This document shows, one piece after another, positions 19,772-28,692 of a DNA stretch of 58,318 bases; within the stretch, counting starts at the first letter, position 1; each line of letters begins with the position of its first letter. Under the pieces are notes generated by a model, which worked only from the letters and a program-made list of their open reading frames with translations, ran no database searches and was not told where the DNA came from. Made by a program: the position numbers and the translations under genes. This DNA is from Truepera sp. bin119 (GTDB lineage Bacteria > Deinococcota > Deinococci > Deinococcales > Trueperaceae). The stretch covers positions 1-58,318 of the forward strand of contig MPNL01000018.1 of assembly GCA_002239005.1 (NCBI GenBank). The letters are read 5' to 3'.

Positions 19772-21049
19772 CTACCAGATCGTCAGGGACTCCTCGAAAA
19801 GTCGTGTGAGCTCCGCCCGGCCGACCCTAATCGGCGACAGTTTGATCACCCGGTGTTGCGGCAGCGTGCCCTCGACCAGTGCAGGAATGTCCTCGCTACC
19901 GTAGCCGACAGCGGTGAGGCCGTTGGGCACACCCAACTCACGGATGAAGGTCACGACCTGGTCGTGCAGGATCTCCCCCGCATCCCCCGGCGCCGCAGCG
20001 GCGGTATCCGCCCCCAAGGCAGCCGCAGCAGCAAGGTGCCGCTCGGGCGTCGCAGGGGCGGTGAAGCGCACCACGGCGGGGGTGTTGAGGATCACCGACA
20101 GGCCATGGGGGACGAGCGGGTGATCGACCTGGTAACCTTCGGGCCGGAACCCCCGAACCCTGCCAGCGACCGGGTACGACATGCCGTGGGGGAGGTGCAC
20201 ACCGGCGTTGCCGAAACCGATCCCGGCGAGCGCGGCAGCAAGCATCATCTGGCTGCGCGCCTCGTCGTCGCCCGGATCTCGAACCGCCCGAACTAGGTAG
20301 CCAGCGACCAACTCAAGCGCCCGCAGCGACCACAGGTCACTAATCGGATTGGCACCCTGGTAGGCGGGGCGTTCAATCGGCCGAGCCGGTTTAGGACGGG
20401 CATCGAAGGGCAGAGCGGTGTAGGACTCAAGAGCGTGGCTCAGTACGTCGAGGCCCGAGGAAGCCGCGACTGCTGCGGGGAGGGTACGGGTGTTCTCCGG
20501 ATCGACGATGCCAAGAGTCGGACGCAGGAACCGGTGAGCGATACCGGTCTTCGCCCGCCCCTCAAGGTAGTCGAAGATCGCCACCCCGGTGGTCTCGCTG
20601 CCCGTGCCAGCGGTGGTCGGAATTGCGAACAGCGGCTTGAGCGGACCCGGCACCGGCAGTCCACGGCCGATCGGCGCATTGACGTAGTCGAAGAAGTCCG
20701 CAGGGTAGGTCGAGTAGAGATTCGCCGCCTTGGCCGTATCGAGGGTACTACCTCCGCCCACGGCCACGAGCGCATCGTAGGCGCCGGCGCTGGCGACCTC
20801 GGCTGCCCGCCGGAAGCTCTTGTCGGTGGGCTCCACAGACACCTCGTCGAACAGGTCGAAGTCGACACCGGCGTCCCGGATCGAGGTAATGACCGTCTCA
20901 CTAACGGGGAGCCCGCTAAGCACCGGGTCAAGGATTAGGAGAACGTGGTGCAGCTGACGGTCGCGCAGATCCAAGCCTATCTCGGCAGTGATGCCCCACC
21001 CGAAACGGATGTTCGAAGCCGAAATCTGAAAGGCGGTATCGTTCTCCAT
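19772..21049 (-). CDS. Iron-containing alcohol dehydrogenase, hydroxyacid-oxoacid transhydrogenase type
   Basis: 425 aa from the ATG at 21049 (MENDTAFQISASNIRFGWG), which has GAGGG at good spacing; a reading from 21250 is an artefact. It has a group III Fe-ADH fold with GGGSTLDTAKAANLY for nucleotide and metal ligands in SSGLDVLSHALES and GVHLPHGMSYPV...PHGLSV. The RGLPVPGPLKPLFAIPTTAGTGSETTGVAIFD stretch and overall layout match the ADHFE1/HOT group, which couples 4-hydroxybutyrate oxidation to 2-oxoglutarate reduction. Substrate assignment is by family only. Confidence 0.85.
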   Translation of the reverse strand: MENDTAFQISASNIRFGWGITAEIGLDLRDRQLHHVLLILDPVLSGLPVSETVITSIRDAGVDFDLFDEVSVEPTDKSFRRAAEVASAGAYDALVAVGGGSTLDTAKAANLYSTYPADFFDYVNAPIGRGLPVPGPLKPLFAIPTTAGTGSETTGVAIFDYLEGRAKTGIAHRFLRPTLGIVDPENTRTLPAAVAASSGLDVLSHALESYTALPFDARPKPARPIERPAYQGANPISDLWSLRALELVAGYLVRAVRDPGDDEARSQMMLAAALAGIGFGNAGVHLPHGMSYPVAGRVRGFRPEGYQVDHPLVPHGLSVILNTPAVVRFTAPATPERHLAAAAALGADTAAAAPGDAGEILHDQVVTFIRELGVPNGLTAVGYGSEDIPALVEGTLPQHRVIKLSPIRVGRAELTRLFEESLTIW

Positions 21050-21119
21050 CCCAAACCCTCCCGGCCCGCAATCTGTAATCGGGCACACCCTAACTTGGTG
21101 TACCACGGACCCGGGGTCG

Positions 21120-21422
21120 ATGCCTGCAAGAGCGGCCCCAAGCCTGGTATTGATAGCCCCCTTCCCGACCCACCATTTCCGCACAGGCCTCGACACGGGA
21201 ACCTTCGAGCTCAGTGTCACGATGGTGCCAGGGGGGTTGGACACCCTCACAAGCCCGGTCGAGGTGCCAAGGCCTCCCAGCTACTCCGATTTACTCGACC
21301 TCATCGAACTCCTGCCCCGGACTCTCGCGGTGCTCCGCGACCACCTCGGTCATTACCAGAGCTACACAGTAACTGATGGCGACACGACCTACGCGCGCAG
21401 CTTGGTGAGGCTTCGCTGGTAG
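21120..21422 (+). CDS. Hypothetical protein
   Basis: 100 aa, not recognised. Residues 25-100 (DTGTFELSVTMVPGGLDTL...YSDLLDLIELLPRTLAVLRD...) have natural composition and GC-rich third positions, so this may be real. It lies alone on the plus strand between minus-strand genes. No clear ribosome site precedes it, so the start is uncertain. Confidence 0.4.
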   Translation: MPARAAPSLVLIAPFPTHHFRTGLDTGTFELSVTMVPGGLDTLTSPVEVPRPPSYSDLLDLIELLPRTLAVLRDHLGHYQSYTVTDGDTTYARSLVRLRW

Positions 21423-21452
21423 CCGAACGAACCGGCTCAAAGAGCCTAGAGA

Positions 21453-21785
21453 TTAGGCGATCGCCCCTACGTACTTCTCGATGCGGGTGAGGTATGAGCC
21501 CTTGCCCTGAGCGCCGATCCAGGTCTCGACCGGCTCGCCGTCCTTAAAGAGAATGACTGTAGGGATCGACATCACGCGGAAGCCCATAGCGGTCTGCTGA
21601 TTATCATCGACATTGATCTTTCCCACCTTCACCCGCCCCCGATAGTCAGTGGCGATCTCCTCAATAATCGGGCCGACCAGTCGACAGGGACCGCACCAAG
21701 GGGCCCAGAAGTCCACTAGCACAAGACCCTGCTGGGTCTCTTCTGAGAAGTTGGAGTCGGTAAAGGTAACGGTGTTTTCAGCCAT
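21453..21785 (-). CDS. trxA: Thioredoxin
   Basis: 110 aa. The active site is WCGPCR within LVDFWAPWCGPCRLVGPIIEE, and a cis-proline is in MSIPTVILFKDGEPVE. It is a cytosolic disulfide reductase that donates electrons to ribonucleotide reductase and others. The ATG at 21785 has GGAGGAG upstream. It is a standalone gene just downstream of the menaquinone pair. Confidence 0.96.
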   Translation of the reverse strand: MAENTVTFTDSNFSEETQQGLVLVDFWAPWCGPCRLVGPIIEEIATDYRGRVKVGKINVDDNQQTAMGFRVMSIPTVILFKDGEPVETWIGAQGKGSYLTRIEKYVGAIA

Positions 21786-21863
21786 AGCTCCTCCAAGCCT
21801 AACGGTAGGCCAGCCCTAGGGCGTAGATTGTCTCACAGTCTACACCTCATCTGCCCCCGCTCC

Positions 21864-23009
21864 TTAGCAGGGCCGACCCCAAATGTACACCCCCTCTGCG
21901 GGATCGCCCCGTACCAACCTCGGGGGTGTGAGGCGGAGAGCACGGTATCCGCCCTTCACGGCGGCGCGAACCAGCCCAAGGGGACTCGCCTCGGCGCCGT
22001 GCCAGCTCCGGGCAAAGGCGACCTCCTGCTCAACCGACAGGGAGGGGCTCGACCCCAGAGAGTCGGTCCCAAAAGCCACCGTCACCCCGTGGCGAGCGTA
22101 CAGTGCCCAGGGGAAGCGGCCGCACTCGAGCGCCTTGTTGGAGCGGGGGCAGTGGACCACGACGCAGCCCGCCCGCTGCACCTCGCGCACATCCTCGTCG
22201 ACCACCTGAATCATGTGCACGAGGGTGGGACGGGCCTCGAGGACTCCCAGGCTTCGGAGGTAGCCGACCGGGGTGAGGCCCGAGGGGCGCCAGTCCGGAG
22301 CGTAGCCAGCGAGGAGATCCCCAAACGGGCCCGAGCCGTCCCGGTGATAGGCGACCTCACTCGGGCTCTCTGCCAAGTGAATCTGGAGGGGAAGGCCCTC
22401 CCGGATGGCGAGAGCGGCCAAGCGGCGGAGCAGCGGAGCGCTTACGGTGTGGGGGGTGTGAGGTGAGAGGCCGACCCTTACCCCTCCGGGTCGCTCGAGT
22501 CGGCGGTACATTCGCAGCCTCTCTTCGGTTGCGGCCAGAACGCGGTCGGCCGCCTCGGGGTCCGGCTCGAGTACCTCCCAGTAGGCAACGCCGGTGAGCC
22601 GGGGGTGGGCGAGCAGGAAGCGCATCACCTCGTCGAGCGCCACAATGTCGCCGACCACCCCTAGCCCCGTAGCCAGCAGCGCCTCGACACCGGCCTCTGC
22701 GGCAGCCAGAGAGCGCCCGCCGGAGCGGTGGTGGTGCATGACCGCCTCGAGGAACACCTCGTAGGGACCGGGACTGTAGGGCATGGTGGAGAGATCTAAG
22801 TGGGTGTGGGCGTTCACCGGGGGTGGGCTCAGGGCAAACCCTACCTCCCGCACGGCGGCGTCAGGGAAGCCCGACCGGGCGCTCTGGTAACCCTCGACAG
22901 CGACGATACAGGCCCCTCCGATCCCCTCTTGCAGGACGATGGCACCGTCTGGACGGGGCGTACCGAAACCATTATAGACGACCTCTGCTCTGAGTAGCTC
23001 CCGTCTCAC
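21864..23009 (-). CDS. Amidohydrolase, probable aminodeoxyfutalosine deaminase
   Basis: 381 aa. Metal ligands are in NAHTHLDLS (His-x-His), IHLAESPSEVAYH, LVHMIQVVDED and AFGTDSLGSSPSL (catalytic Asp), typical of the cytosine/chlorohydrolase-like amidohydrolase group. Its start overlaps the mqnC stop by 4 bp, so the two genes are coupled. In futalosine-pathway organisms such a linked enzyme often deaminates 6-amino-6-deoxyfutalosine (MqnX). That assignment is inferred from context; another nucleoside deaminase is possible. Confidence 0.72.
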   Translation of the reverse strand: MRRELLRAEVVYNGFGTPRPDGAIVLQEGIGGACIVAVEGYQSARSGFPDAAVREVGFALSPPPVNAHTHLDLSTMPYSPGPYEVFLEAVMHHHRSGGRSLAAAEAGVEALLATGLGVVGDIVALDEVMRFLLAHPRLTGVAYWEVLEPDPEAADRVLAATEERLRMYRRLERPGGVRVGLSPHTPHTVSAPLLRRLAALAIREGLPLQIHLAESPSEVAYHRDGSGPFGDLLAGYAPDWRPSGLTPVGYLRSLGVLEARPTLVHMIQVVDEDVREVQRAGCVVVHCPRSNKALECGRFPWALYARHGVTVAFGTDSLGSSPSLSVEQEVAFARSWHGAEASPLGLVRAAVKGGYRALRLTPPRLVRGDPAEGVYIWGRPC

Positions 23010-24115
23010 TCCACTACAGAAGTTGCCAACTTCGGCTCTCGCAGGTGGGCGTAGAGGCTGTCGCGCTGGACAGGGCGGAAACCGGCGTCGCAGATCTGGC
23101 GCACGATCTCCCGCTCTGGAGCGTACTGATGAAGGGCCCCGGCCTGGGACACCACGTTCTCCTCGAGCATGGTGCTGCCGAAATCATTGGCACCGAAGAA
23201 GAGCGCGGTCTGCGCCACCTTGTAGCCCATGGTCGGCCACGAGGCCTGGAAGTTGTCGATGGTATCAAGGAAGATCCGGCTCACAGCGAGGTTCTGGAGG
23301 TATTCGTGCGCACCTGCACCGGGCACCTTCCCCTCGACCCGCACCCCCTTGGTCTGGAGGGTCCAGCTGATGAACGCGGAGAAGCCGTTGCCGTAGCGCT
23401 CAAGCGAGGCGTCGTGCGCTGCGCGAACCCTGAGCATGCTCTCGACCCGCTCCATGGGGGTCTCGCCGAAACCTATCACCATAGTAGCGGTAGTGTAGAT
23501 GCCTAGAGACTGGGCTTCGCCCATGATGCGGAGCCATTCGTCCGTGCCGATCCGCGCGGGCGCAATGTGCCTCGCCCTGCGCACATCGTCCACCAGGATC
23601 TCCCCCCCGCCCCCAGGCAGGCCGTCGAGGCCAGCCGCCTTGAGCTCCTTGAGAATCGCAAGGCTGGGAAGCCCGGTGAGCTTCGCGAGTCCCTTGATCT
23701 CCTCCGGGCTGAAGGCCTCTACTCGGATCGAGGGGTGATGACGTTTAAGGAAGCGCATGAGGTCGAGGTACCAGTCGAATGCCAAGTAGGGGTTCACGCC
23801 ACCCTGCATCAGGATGCGAGTGCCGCCGACCGCCTCAAGCTCGCGAACCTTCTCCCCGATCTCCTCGAAGCTCAAGGTATAGCTGTCGGGCTGCCGTCGG
23901 GTCCGGTAGAAACCGCAGAAGCTGCAGCCGATGGTGCAGACGTTCGAGTAGTTAATGTTGCGATCGACGAGATAGGTGACGACCTCCGGGTCGCTCCGCA
24001 GGCGCCGGACAGAGTCCGCGGCGGCAGCCAACTCGAACAGGGGAAGCTCATAGAGCCGGACCGCCTCCTCGGGAGTAAGGCGGGCGCCGGAGGAGGCCTT
24101 CTCCAGCAGATCCAT
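23006..24115 (-). CDS. mqnC: Radical SAM cyclic dehypoxanthinyl futalosine synthase
   Basis: 369 aa from the ATG at 24115. The radical SAM cluster motif is CTIGCSFC, preceded by VDRNINYSNV. Later landmarks are GGTRILMQGGVNPYL, GLDGLPGGGGEILVDDVR, TATMVIGFGETPMERVE, FQASWPTMGYKVAQ and GANDFGSTMLEENVVSQAG. These fit MqnC, which cyclises dehypoxanthinyl futalosine in the alternative menaquinone pathway. MqnE is a close relative but lacks several of these blocks. Downstream and overlapping is the amidohydrolase. The longer frame to 24247 has no support. Confidence 0.9.
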   Translation of the reverse strand: MDLLEKASSGARLTPEEAVRLYELPLFELAAAADSVRRLRSDPEVVTYLVDRNINYSNVCTIGCSFCGFYRTRRQPDSYTLSFEEIGEKVRELEAVGGTRILMQGGVNPYLAFDWYLDLMRFLKRHHPSIRVEAFSPEEIKGLAKLTGLPSLAILKELKAAGLDGLPGGGGEILVDDVRRARHIAPARIGTDEWLRIMGEAQSLGIYTTATMVIGFGETPMERVESMLRVRAAHDASLERYGNGFSAFISWTLQTKGVRVEGKVPGAGAHEYLQNLAVSRIFLDTIDNFQASWPTMGYKVAQTALFFGANDFGSTMLEENVVSQAGALHQYAPEREIVRQICDAGFRPVQRDSLYAHLREPKLATSVVE

Positions 24116-24442
24116 GCCCTCTAGTGTACACGTGACAAAGGCCCAGACCGGCTGTTTGGGGGGCGGATTAGCGCTCTCCGCACTGTGACCCGTCGACGAA
24201 GACCGCCTCTTGGAGAACGTGGGGAAGGAGGCTGCTGTTGAGAGCATCTCGGGTCGTCACCGAGTACCTGCTGGACCCCCACAGAGATGACTTATGAGCC
24301 GCTGCCCGGGCTCAGGCGTTACAGGAGTTCTACAGTGCGTAGCCGGGTCGAGATCGAGCGGACCCCACGCGCAATATGCAAGCCCAGCGACACCGCTCCC
24401 TGCGAGCTTGTACCCGATCCCGACCGACCGTAGAATGGATAT
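24116..24442. other. Intergenic, nothing recognised
   Basis: Divergent spacer between mqnC and the gene at 24443. No coding frame, repeat or clear promoter was recognised. Confidence 0.4.
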
Positions 24443-24802
24443 GTGATCCTAACCGGTCGGGTTGCCAAGATCCTCGATGACGGGAGGCCGGTTCTCAATA
24501 GGGGGACCCACGACGGGGTCGAGCCCGGCCAGCGATACCTGATCTTCACCCCGGGCGACTCGGTCCAGGATCCTGAGACCGGCGAGGATCTCGGCAGGGT
24601 CGAGTTGGTGAAGGGCCGGGCGACGGTGGTGCACGCGCAGGAGCGGCTCGCCATCCTGGAGATGGACCGGTCTGAGCCGGCCCGACCCAGGACACCGTCG
24701 GAGATCATGGCGACGCTCTCAGGCCGGGAAGATGACACCCCCCCTATGGCGGTAGAGGTCGGCGACCACGGGCGCCTCGAAGAGTCGGGCCCTGCCGGCT
24801 AG
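24443..24802 (+). CDS. Hypothetical FlgT-C-like small protein
   Basis: 119 aa with a GTG start. The first 75 residues (ILTGRVAKILDDGRPVLNRG, then THDGVEPGQRYLIFTPGDSV, DPETGEDLGRVELVKGRATVVH and AILEMD) match the small beta-rich domain seen in many uncharacterised proteins and at the C-terminus of FlgT. The remaining tail is acidic and disordered. No flagellar genes are nearby, so a flagellar role is not implied. It is followed 60 bp later by the P-loop ATPase, on the same strand. Confidence 0.65.
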   Translation: MILTGRVAKILDDGRPVLNRGTHDGVEPGQRYLIFTPGDSVQDPETGEDLGRVELVKGRATVVHAQERLAILEMDRSEPARPRTPSEIMATLSGREDDTPPMAVEVGDHGRLEESGPAG

Positions 24803-24845
24803 GCCGGGGTTATACGGTGGCTGCGCACCACCTTATCTCGATCTT

Positions 24846-24858
24846 AAGTAAAATACTT
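24846..24858. promoter_or_regulatory. Palindrome just before the ATPase start
   Basis: AAGTA-AAA-TACTT, centred 11 bp upstream of the GTG at 24863 and overlapping a TATAGT that could be a -10. It may be an operator, or part of an A/T-rich translation start; no ribosome site is visible. Confidence 0.3.
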
Positions 24859-24862
24859 TATA

Positions 24863-26044
24863 GTGGCGATCAAGTCCCCCGGCGACCTGCAGAGCCCCTG
24901 GCGCCGCATCTTCGAAGACGTGCGTCGCTCCGTCGGCAATACGCGCGACGGCAGTGGCGTCTTGGGCAGCATTAACTGGTTACGGAACCAGATGAAGAGG
25001 CGGGGTGCCAACCCTAATGTCGTGCGTAATATTATCTACCGGAACAGGGGCAGACCGAAGGATAAGAGGGTCCTTTTCGATATCCTCAACCAGCTCTGGA
25101 TGGACCAGGGGAACTCGCCCCTACAGGTGTCCGAGCTCGAAGTCTTTCTCTCACTTAGAGGCGATGCGGAGCAGGAGATCCTGCGTGCTCTCGGTCGCGA
25201 GAAGAGACGCGCCTACTGCACCTTCGTCAGCGGGGTCTGGGCCGGCAGTCACCCCAAGCTGCTGATCACGGGACAGCCGGGCTCCGGCAAGACCCTGCTC
25301 ACCAACTACATCCAGCAGGCACTCGAGCGCGAGCCCAAGCTTCCGGCCCGGATCGTTCGATTCGAGTTCGCCGGCCCAGATCTCGCCGACTCCCTCGCCC
25401 AGCTCGGCACCGCCCTCGAGGTCCCGCAGGGGCTAATGGAATCAAAGCTCGTGAAGATCGATTCCTCGAGCGCCTTCGCCGTCCAGGCCGACGCCCAAGC
25501 CGATATCGCCCGGGTCATCCTCGACACCATCAAGCAGTTCGACGGATCCCTAGTGCTTCTGCTCCACGTATCACAATCGATCAGCGGTCTCGATAGCATG
25601 AGCCGAGCACCACTTCGGCTCAACACACCCGAAGTGCCTAGAGTGAGCGCTACCGAGTGGCTCTGGCGAACCCTGCTCGAACCGATCAGCCGAATGGCTG
25701 GCACCAGCACCCTGGTCACCATGGCAGACGTGCCCGCCCGAACGCTCCAGCGGCTCGGCCGCTTCCAGGGCCCCGTCCGCCTCAATCCACCCACGAGCGC
25801 CGAGGCGCGCCGCTTCGTCAAGGCACACCTCCCCTATCTCTCCGCAGATCGGCAGGAGCTGATTGTCCAGCGGGCGGGCCGCTCCTTTGAGGGGCTTCGC
25901 ACCCTAGTGACCGAGACCCGGGAGCTAGAGACCGAGGAGGGCAGGGCCCAAAGCGCAATCGCTCGACAAGTGGTCCAGTCGGCTCGTGTAGACATCAGGG
26001 AACACCCGACTTCTGGACCCCCTCTCGTATCCAGACATCCATGA
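24863..26044 (+). CDS. P-loop ATPase of unknown function
   Basis: 393 aa with a GTG start at 24863. Residues 1-120 are charged and helical (WRRIFEDVRRSVGN, RNIIYRNRGRPKDKR). Walker A is GQPGSGKTLLTNYIQ near residue 137. A hydrophobic strand, GSLVLLLHVSQS, near 230 replaces a normal acidic Walker B. A helical C-terminal part (LVTETRELETEEGRAQSAIA) follows. It looks like an AAA/STAND-type ATPase but I cannot name the family. The start codon appears leaderless. A small open frame follows 7 bp later. Confidence 0.75.
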   Translation: MAIKSPGDLQSPWRRIFEDVRRSVGNTRDGSGVLGSINWLRNQMKRRGANPNVVRNIIYRNRGRPKDKRVLFDILNQLWMDQGNSPLQVSELEVFLSLRGDAEQEILRALGREKRRAYCTFVSGVWAGSHPKLLITGQPGSGKTLLTNYIQQALEREPKLPARIVRFEFAGPDLADSLAQLGTALEVPQGLMESKLVKIDSSSAFAVQADAQADIARVILDTIKQFDGSLVLLLHVSQSISGLDSMSRAPLRLNTPEVPRVSATEWLWRTLLEPISRMAGTSTLVTMADVPARTLQRLGRFQGPVRLNPPTSAEARRFVKAHLPYLSADRQELIVQRAGRSFEGLRTLVTETRELETEEGRAQSAIARQVVQSARVDIREHPTSGPPLVSRHP

Positions 26045-26051
26045 CAAGGCC

Positions 26052-26486
26052 TTGACGGCGTTGCTCCAGGATTTGTGGCAATGGCTGCTCGAGCCGGTCC
26101 CCGAGCACGAGGGCCATCACCCGGCGGCTCACGCCCACACTGCCACGGTCCAACTTCGGCAAGAGTGCTTAAAGACCGCACTGCGCAAGGAGCAGCAGGC
26201 TTGTAGCATCCAAGAGGCAAACGACCTCGCTCAACTCCGCGATCTCGGCATTCACGCGAGCTTGCGGCTTGGCACCACACCCGCCCGACTAGAGACGCAC
26301 TACCATACCCCACTCCAAACCTTCAGAAGAGGGGGCCGAACCGCACGCAGCAACGGATTCGACCTGCAGCGGCACCTCGACCTCAAAGACCCTCCGCTCC
26401 GCCCCAACATGCTCGAGTCGCAGCGAAAGTCTGCGGGGTGGTCACCAAGAGTCAACGGTAGCAGACCTCCGGCGGATGAGCGATGA
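26052..26486 (+). CDS. Hypothetical protein, doubtful
   Basis: 144 aa with a TTG start 7 bp after the ATPase stop. The first 70 residues (LLQDLWQWLLEPVPEHEGHH...LRQECLKTALRKEQQACSIQEAN) look helical and plausible. The later part is rich in Arg/Ser and low in quality. It could be a real coupled gene or a decayed C-terminus of the ATPase. Confidence 0.3.
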   Translation: MTALLQDLWQWLLEPVPEHEGHHPAAHAHTATVQLRQECLKTALRKEQQACSIQEANDLAQLRDLGIHASLRLGTTPARLETHYHTPLQTFRRGGRTARSNGFDLQRHLDLKDPPLRPNMLESQRKSAGWSPRVNGSRPPADER

Positions 26487-26543
26487 CCGCCACTCCTTGG
26501 GGTTGTTGCAGCGCAGAGCCGGGAAGGCTCTGAAGGGAGGTCG

Positions 26544-27725
26544 CTGATCGATACCCTGTTTGTCTACGACCCGAGGCTGGCCGAGTACCAACTCGATGAC
26601 AACCATCCGTTCAAGCCGGTTCGACTCGAGTTGACCCGCACCCTCGTGCGGGAGGCCGGCCTCCTACAACCGGAGCAGGAGGTGGAGGCCGACCCGCTCG
26701 ACGAGCCAGCGCTCCTGAGGATCCACAGTCGCGCCTACGTCGAAGCTGTCAGGGCCGCCTCTGTCGGCGCGCCGACATCTGATGCCTACAGCCTCGGGTT
26801 GGGCACCGGCGACAACCCTATCTTTCCGGGGATGCATGAGGTAGGGCTAGACATATGTGCTGCCACAGTCACAGCAGTCGAGCGCGTGGCCTCGGGGGAC
26901 TGCCTACGGGCGGCAAACTTCTCCGGGGGACTCCACCACGCCCTGCGGGACAGGGCATCGGGATTCTGCCTCTATAACGACGTAGCCCTAGCCATAGATC
27001 GCGCCGCGGAGCGACACGACCTGCGCGTTGCCTATGTGGATGTAGACGCCCACCACGGGGACGGCGTGCAGTGGCTATTCTACGAGCACCCCAGAGTGAT
27101 GACCGTGAGCCTGCACGAGTCGGGACGCTACCTCTTCCCCGGCACCGGGGACACCAATGAGGTGGGACGCGGCAGGGGTAGAGGCCTGAGTGTGAACATG
27201 CCCCTTGAGCCCCTCACCGAGGACAACAGCTTCCTCGAGGTCTTCGAGCGCGTGGTCCCCAGTGCCCTCGAGGCCTTCCGGCCCGACCTGATAGTGCTCC
27301 AGGCCGGTGCCGATGCCCACCGCCACGACCCCCTGGCACACCTAGCCCTAAGCCTCGCAAGCATCCGGGAAAGCTACAGGCGTGTGCGGGAGCTAGCCGA
27401 TTCCCTATGCAACGGGCGCCTCGTCGTCACCGGTGGAGGCGGCTACGACCCGTACCGGACAGTGCCCCGAGCCTGGGGGCATCTGTGGGCCTGTCTGGTC
27501 GGCGAGAGCCTCCCCGACCCGTTACCCGAGAGCTGGCGTCAGGCCTGGCTGGGACGCCTCCCTGAAGCGCTGCCCCGGCGCCCGTATGACGACACCTCGG
27601 ACTGGCCAGCCATCCCCCAGAGCGAGCAGATCGCCGACCGCAACCGAGCGACCGTGGACCGTCTCATCGAGCCACTCGAGCGCATCTGGTCCGAGACCCT
27701 CACACCGACCCGGCAGAGCTGTTAA
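26544..27725 (+). CDS. Histone deacetylase-family protein (AcuC-like)
   Basis: About 393 aa. Zn-dependent deacylase fold: GGLHHALRDRASGFCLYNDV, VDVDAHHGDGVQWLF with the Asp/His zinc ligands, PGTGDTNEVG, QAGADAHRHDPLAHL and TGGGGYDPY. Family alignment requires the upstream residues YDPRLAEYQLDDNHPFKPVRLELT, so the TTG at 26631 is too late. The frame is open back to 26544, but only CTG codons are available, 3 nt after GGGAGG (CTG at 26544) or 15 nt after it (CTG at 26556). AcuC-type enzymes deacetylate proteins such as acetyl-CoA synthetase; here no acs or acuAB is linked. Confidence 0.85.
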   Translation: MIDTLFVYDPRLAEYQLDDNHPFKPVRLELTRTLVREAGLLQPEQEVEADPLDEPALLRIHSRAYVEAVRAASVGAPTSDAYSLGLGTGDNPIFPGMHEVGLDICAATVTAVERVASGDCLRAANFSGGLHHALRDRASGFCLYNDVALAIDRAAERHDLRVAYVDVDAHHGDGVQWLFYEHPRVMTVSLHESGRYLFPGTGDTNEVGRGRGRGLSVNMPLEPLTEDNSFLEVFERVVPSALEAFRPDLIVLQAGADAHRHDPLAHLALSLASIRESYRRVRELADSLCNGRLVVTGGGGYDPYRTVPRAWGHLWACLVGESLPDPLPESWRQAWLGRLPEALPRRPYDDTSDWPAIPQSEQIADRNRATVDRLIEPLERIWSETLTPTRQSC

Positions 27726-27819
27726 GACTCAACCTCATGCCAGCAGATACACTGGAGAGCGGATGACCCGGCGGCAGAGTGCCCGGGTACGAACATCGGC
27801 TTTGTGTGAGGAGACCACT

Positions 27820-28692
27820 GTGAACATTGGATTCATCGGAATGGGGACCATGGGGGCGCCGATGGCGGGACGCCTGATCGAGGCGGGGCACGACCTGACG
27901 ATTCACAACCGTACTCGGGCGCGTGAAGAGGCGCTGGCAGAGCGGGGTGCCGCACGGGCATCCTCTCCGAAGGAAGCCGCTGCAGGAACCGACTTAGTCA
28001 TCACGATGGTAAGCGACACACCCGATGTAGAGGCAGTGATCCTTGGGCCCGATGGTGCCATCCATGGCATGAAAGAGGGTGCTGTCCTCGTGGACATGAG
28101 CACAATAAGCCCAACTGCTACCCGAGAGATCGCTAGGGCACTCGAGGCGAAGGGCGTCGACATGCTCGACGCACCGGTCTCTGGAGGGAGTGAGGGCGCC
28201 TCAAACGGCACCCTGTCAATCATGGTGGGTGGCAAGGCCGGCGTGTTAGAGAGCTTGAGACCGGTCCTGGGCGTACTCGGAAACACCATCACGCATGTGG
28301 GACCAATTGGCAGCGGCCAAGTCACCAAGGCTATCAACCAGGTCATCATTGCCGGGACTTACGCTGCCGTGGCAGAGGGCGTAGCACTGGGCTTGGCCGC
28401 CGGTCTCGACATCGACGCTGCTCACCAAGCCGTCTCTGGTGGAGCTGCCGGTTCCTGGGTACTCACCAACCGTGCTGCCAACATGATCGCTGACCACTAT
28501 CCACTCGGGTTTCGCACCCGCCTTCACCGCAAGGACCTAGGCATTGCCCTGGAAACCGCTCGGGAGCTAGGCGTGGCCCTCCCTGTGGCGGCCTTTGTGG
28601 AGCAGATTGAGACCGGCCTCATGAAGCGGGGGCACGGTGAAGAAGATGTGTCGAATATCGCCCGGTTTTTCAGGGAGCAGGCCGGATTGTAG
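27820..28692 (+). CDS. NAD(P)-dependent beta-hydroxyacid dehydrogenase
   Basis: 290 aa from the GTG at 27820, with GAGGAG upstream. Rossmann motif GFIGMGTMGAPMAGRL, substrate loop DAPVSGGSEGASNGTLSIMVGG, and catalytic Lys in GSGQVTKAINQVIIAGTYAAVAE. It belongs to the 3-hydroxyisobutyrate dehydrogenase / tartronate semialdehyde reductase family. The exact substrate cannot be read from sequence. It is a single gene, 94 bp after the HDAC-like gene. Confidence 0.9.
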   Translation: MNIGFIGMGTMGAPMAGRLIEAGHDLTIHNRTRAREEALAERGAARASSPKEAAAGTDLVITMVSDTPDVEAVILGPDGAIHGMKEGAVLVDMSTISPTATREIARALEAKGVDMLDAPVSGGSEGASNGTLSIMVGGKAGVLESLRPVLGVLGNTITHVGPIGSGQVTKAINQVIIAGTYAAVAEGVALGLAAGLDIDAAHQAVSGGAAGSWVLTNRAANMIADHYPLGFRTRLHRKDLGIALETARELGVALPVAAFVEQIETGLMKRGHGEEDVSNIARFFREQAGL

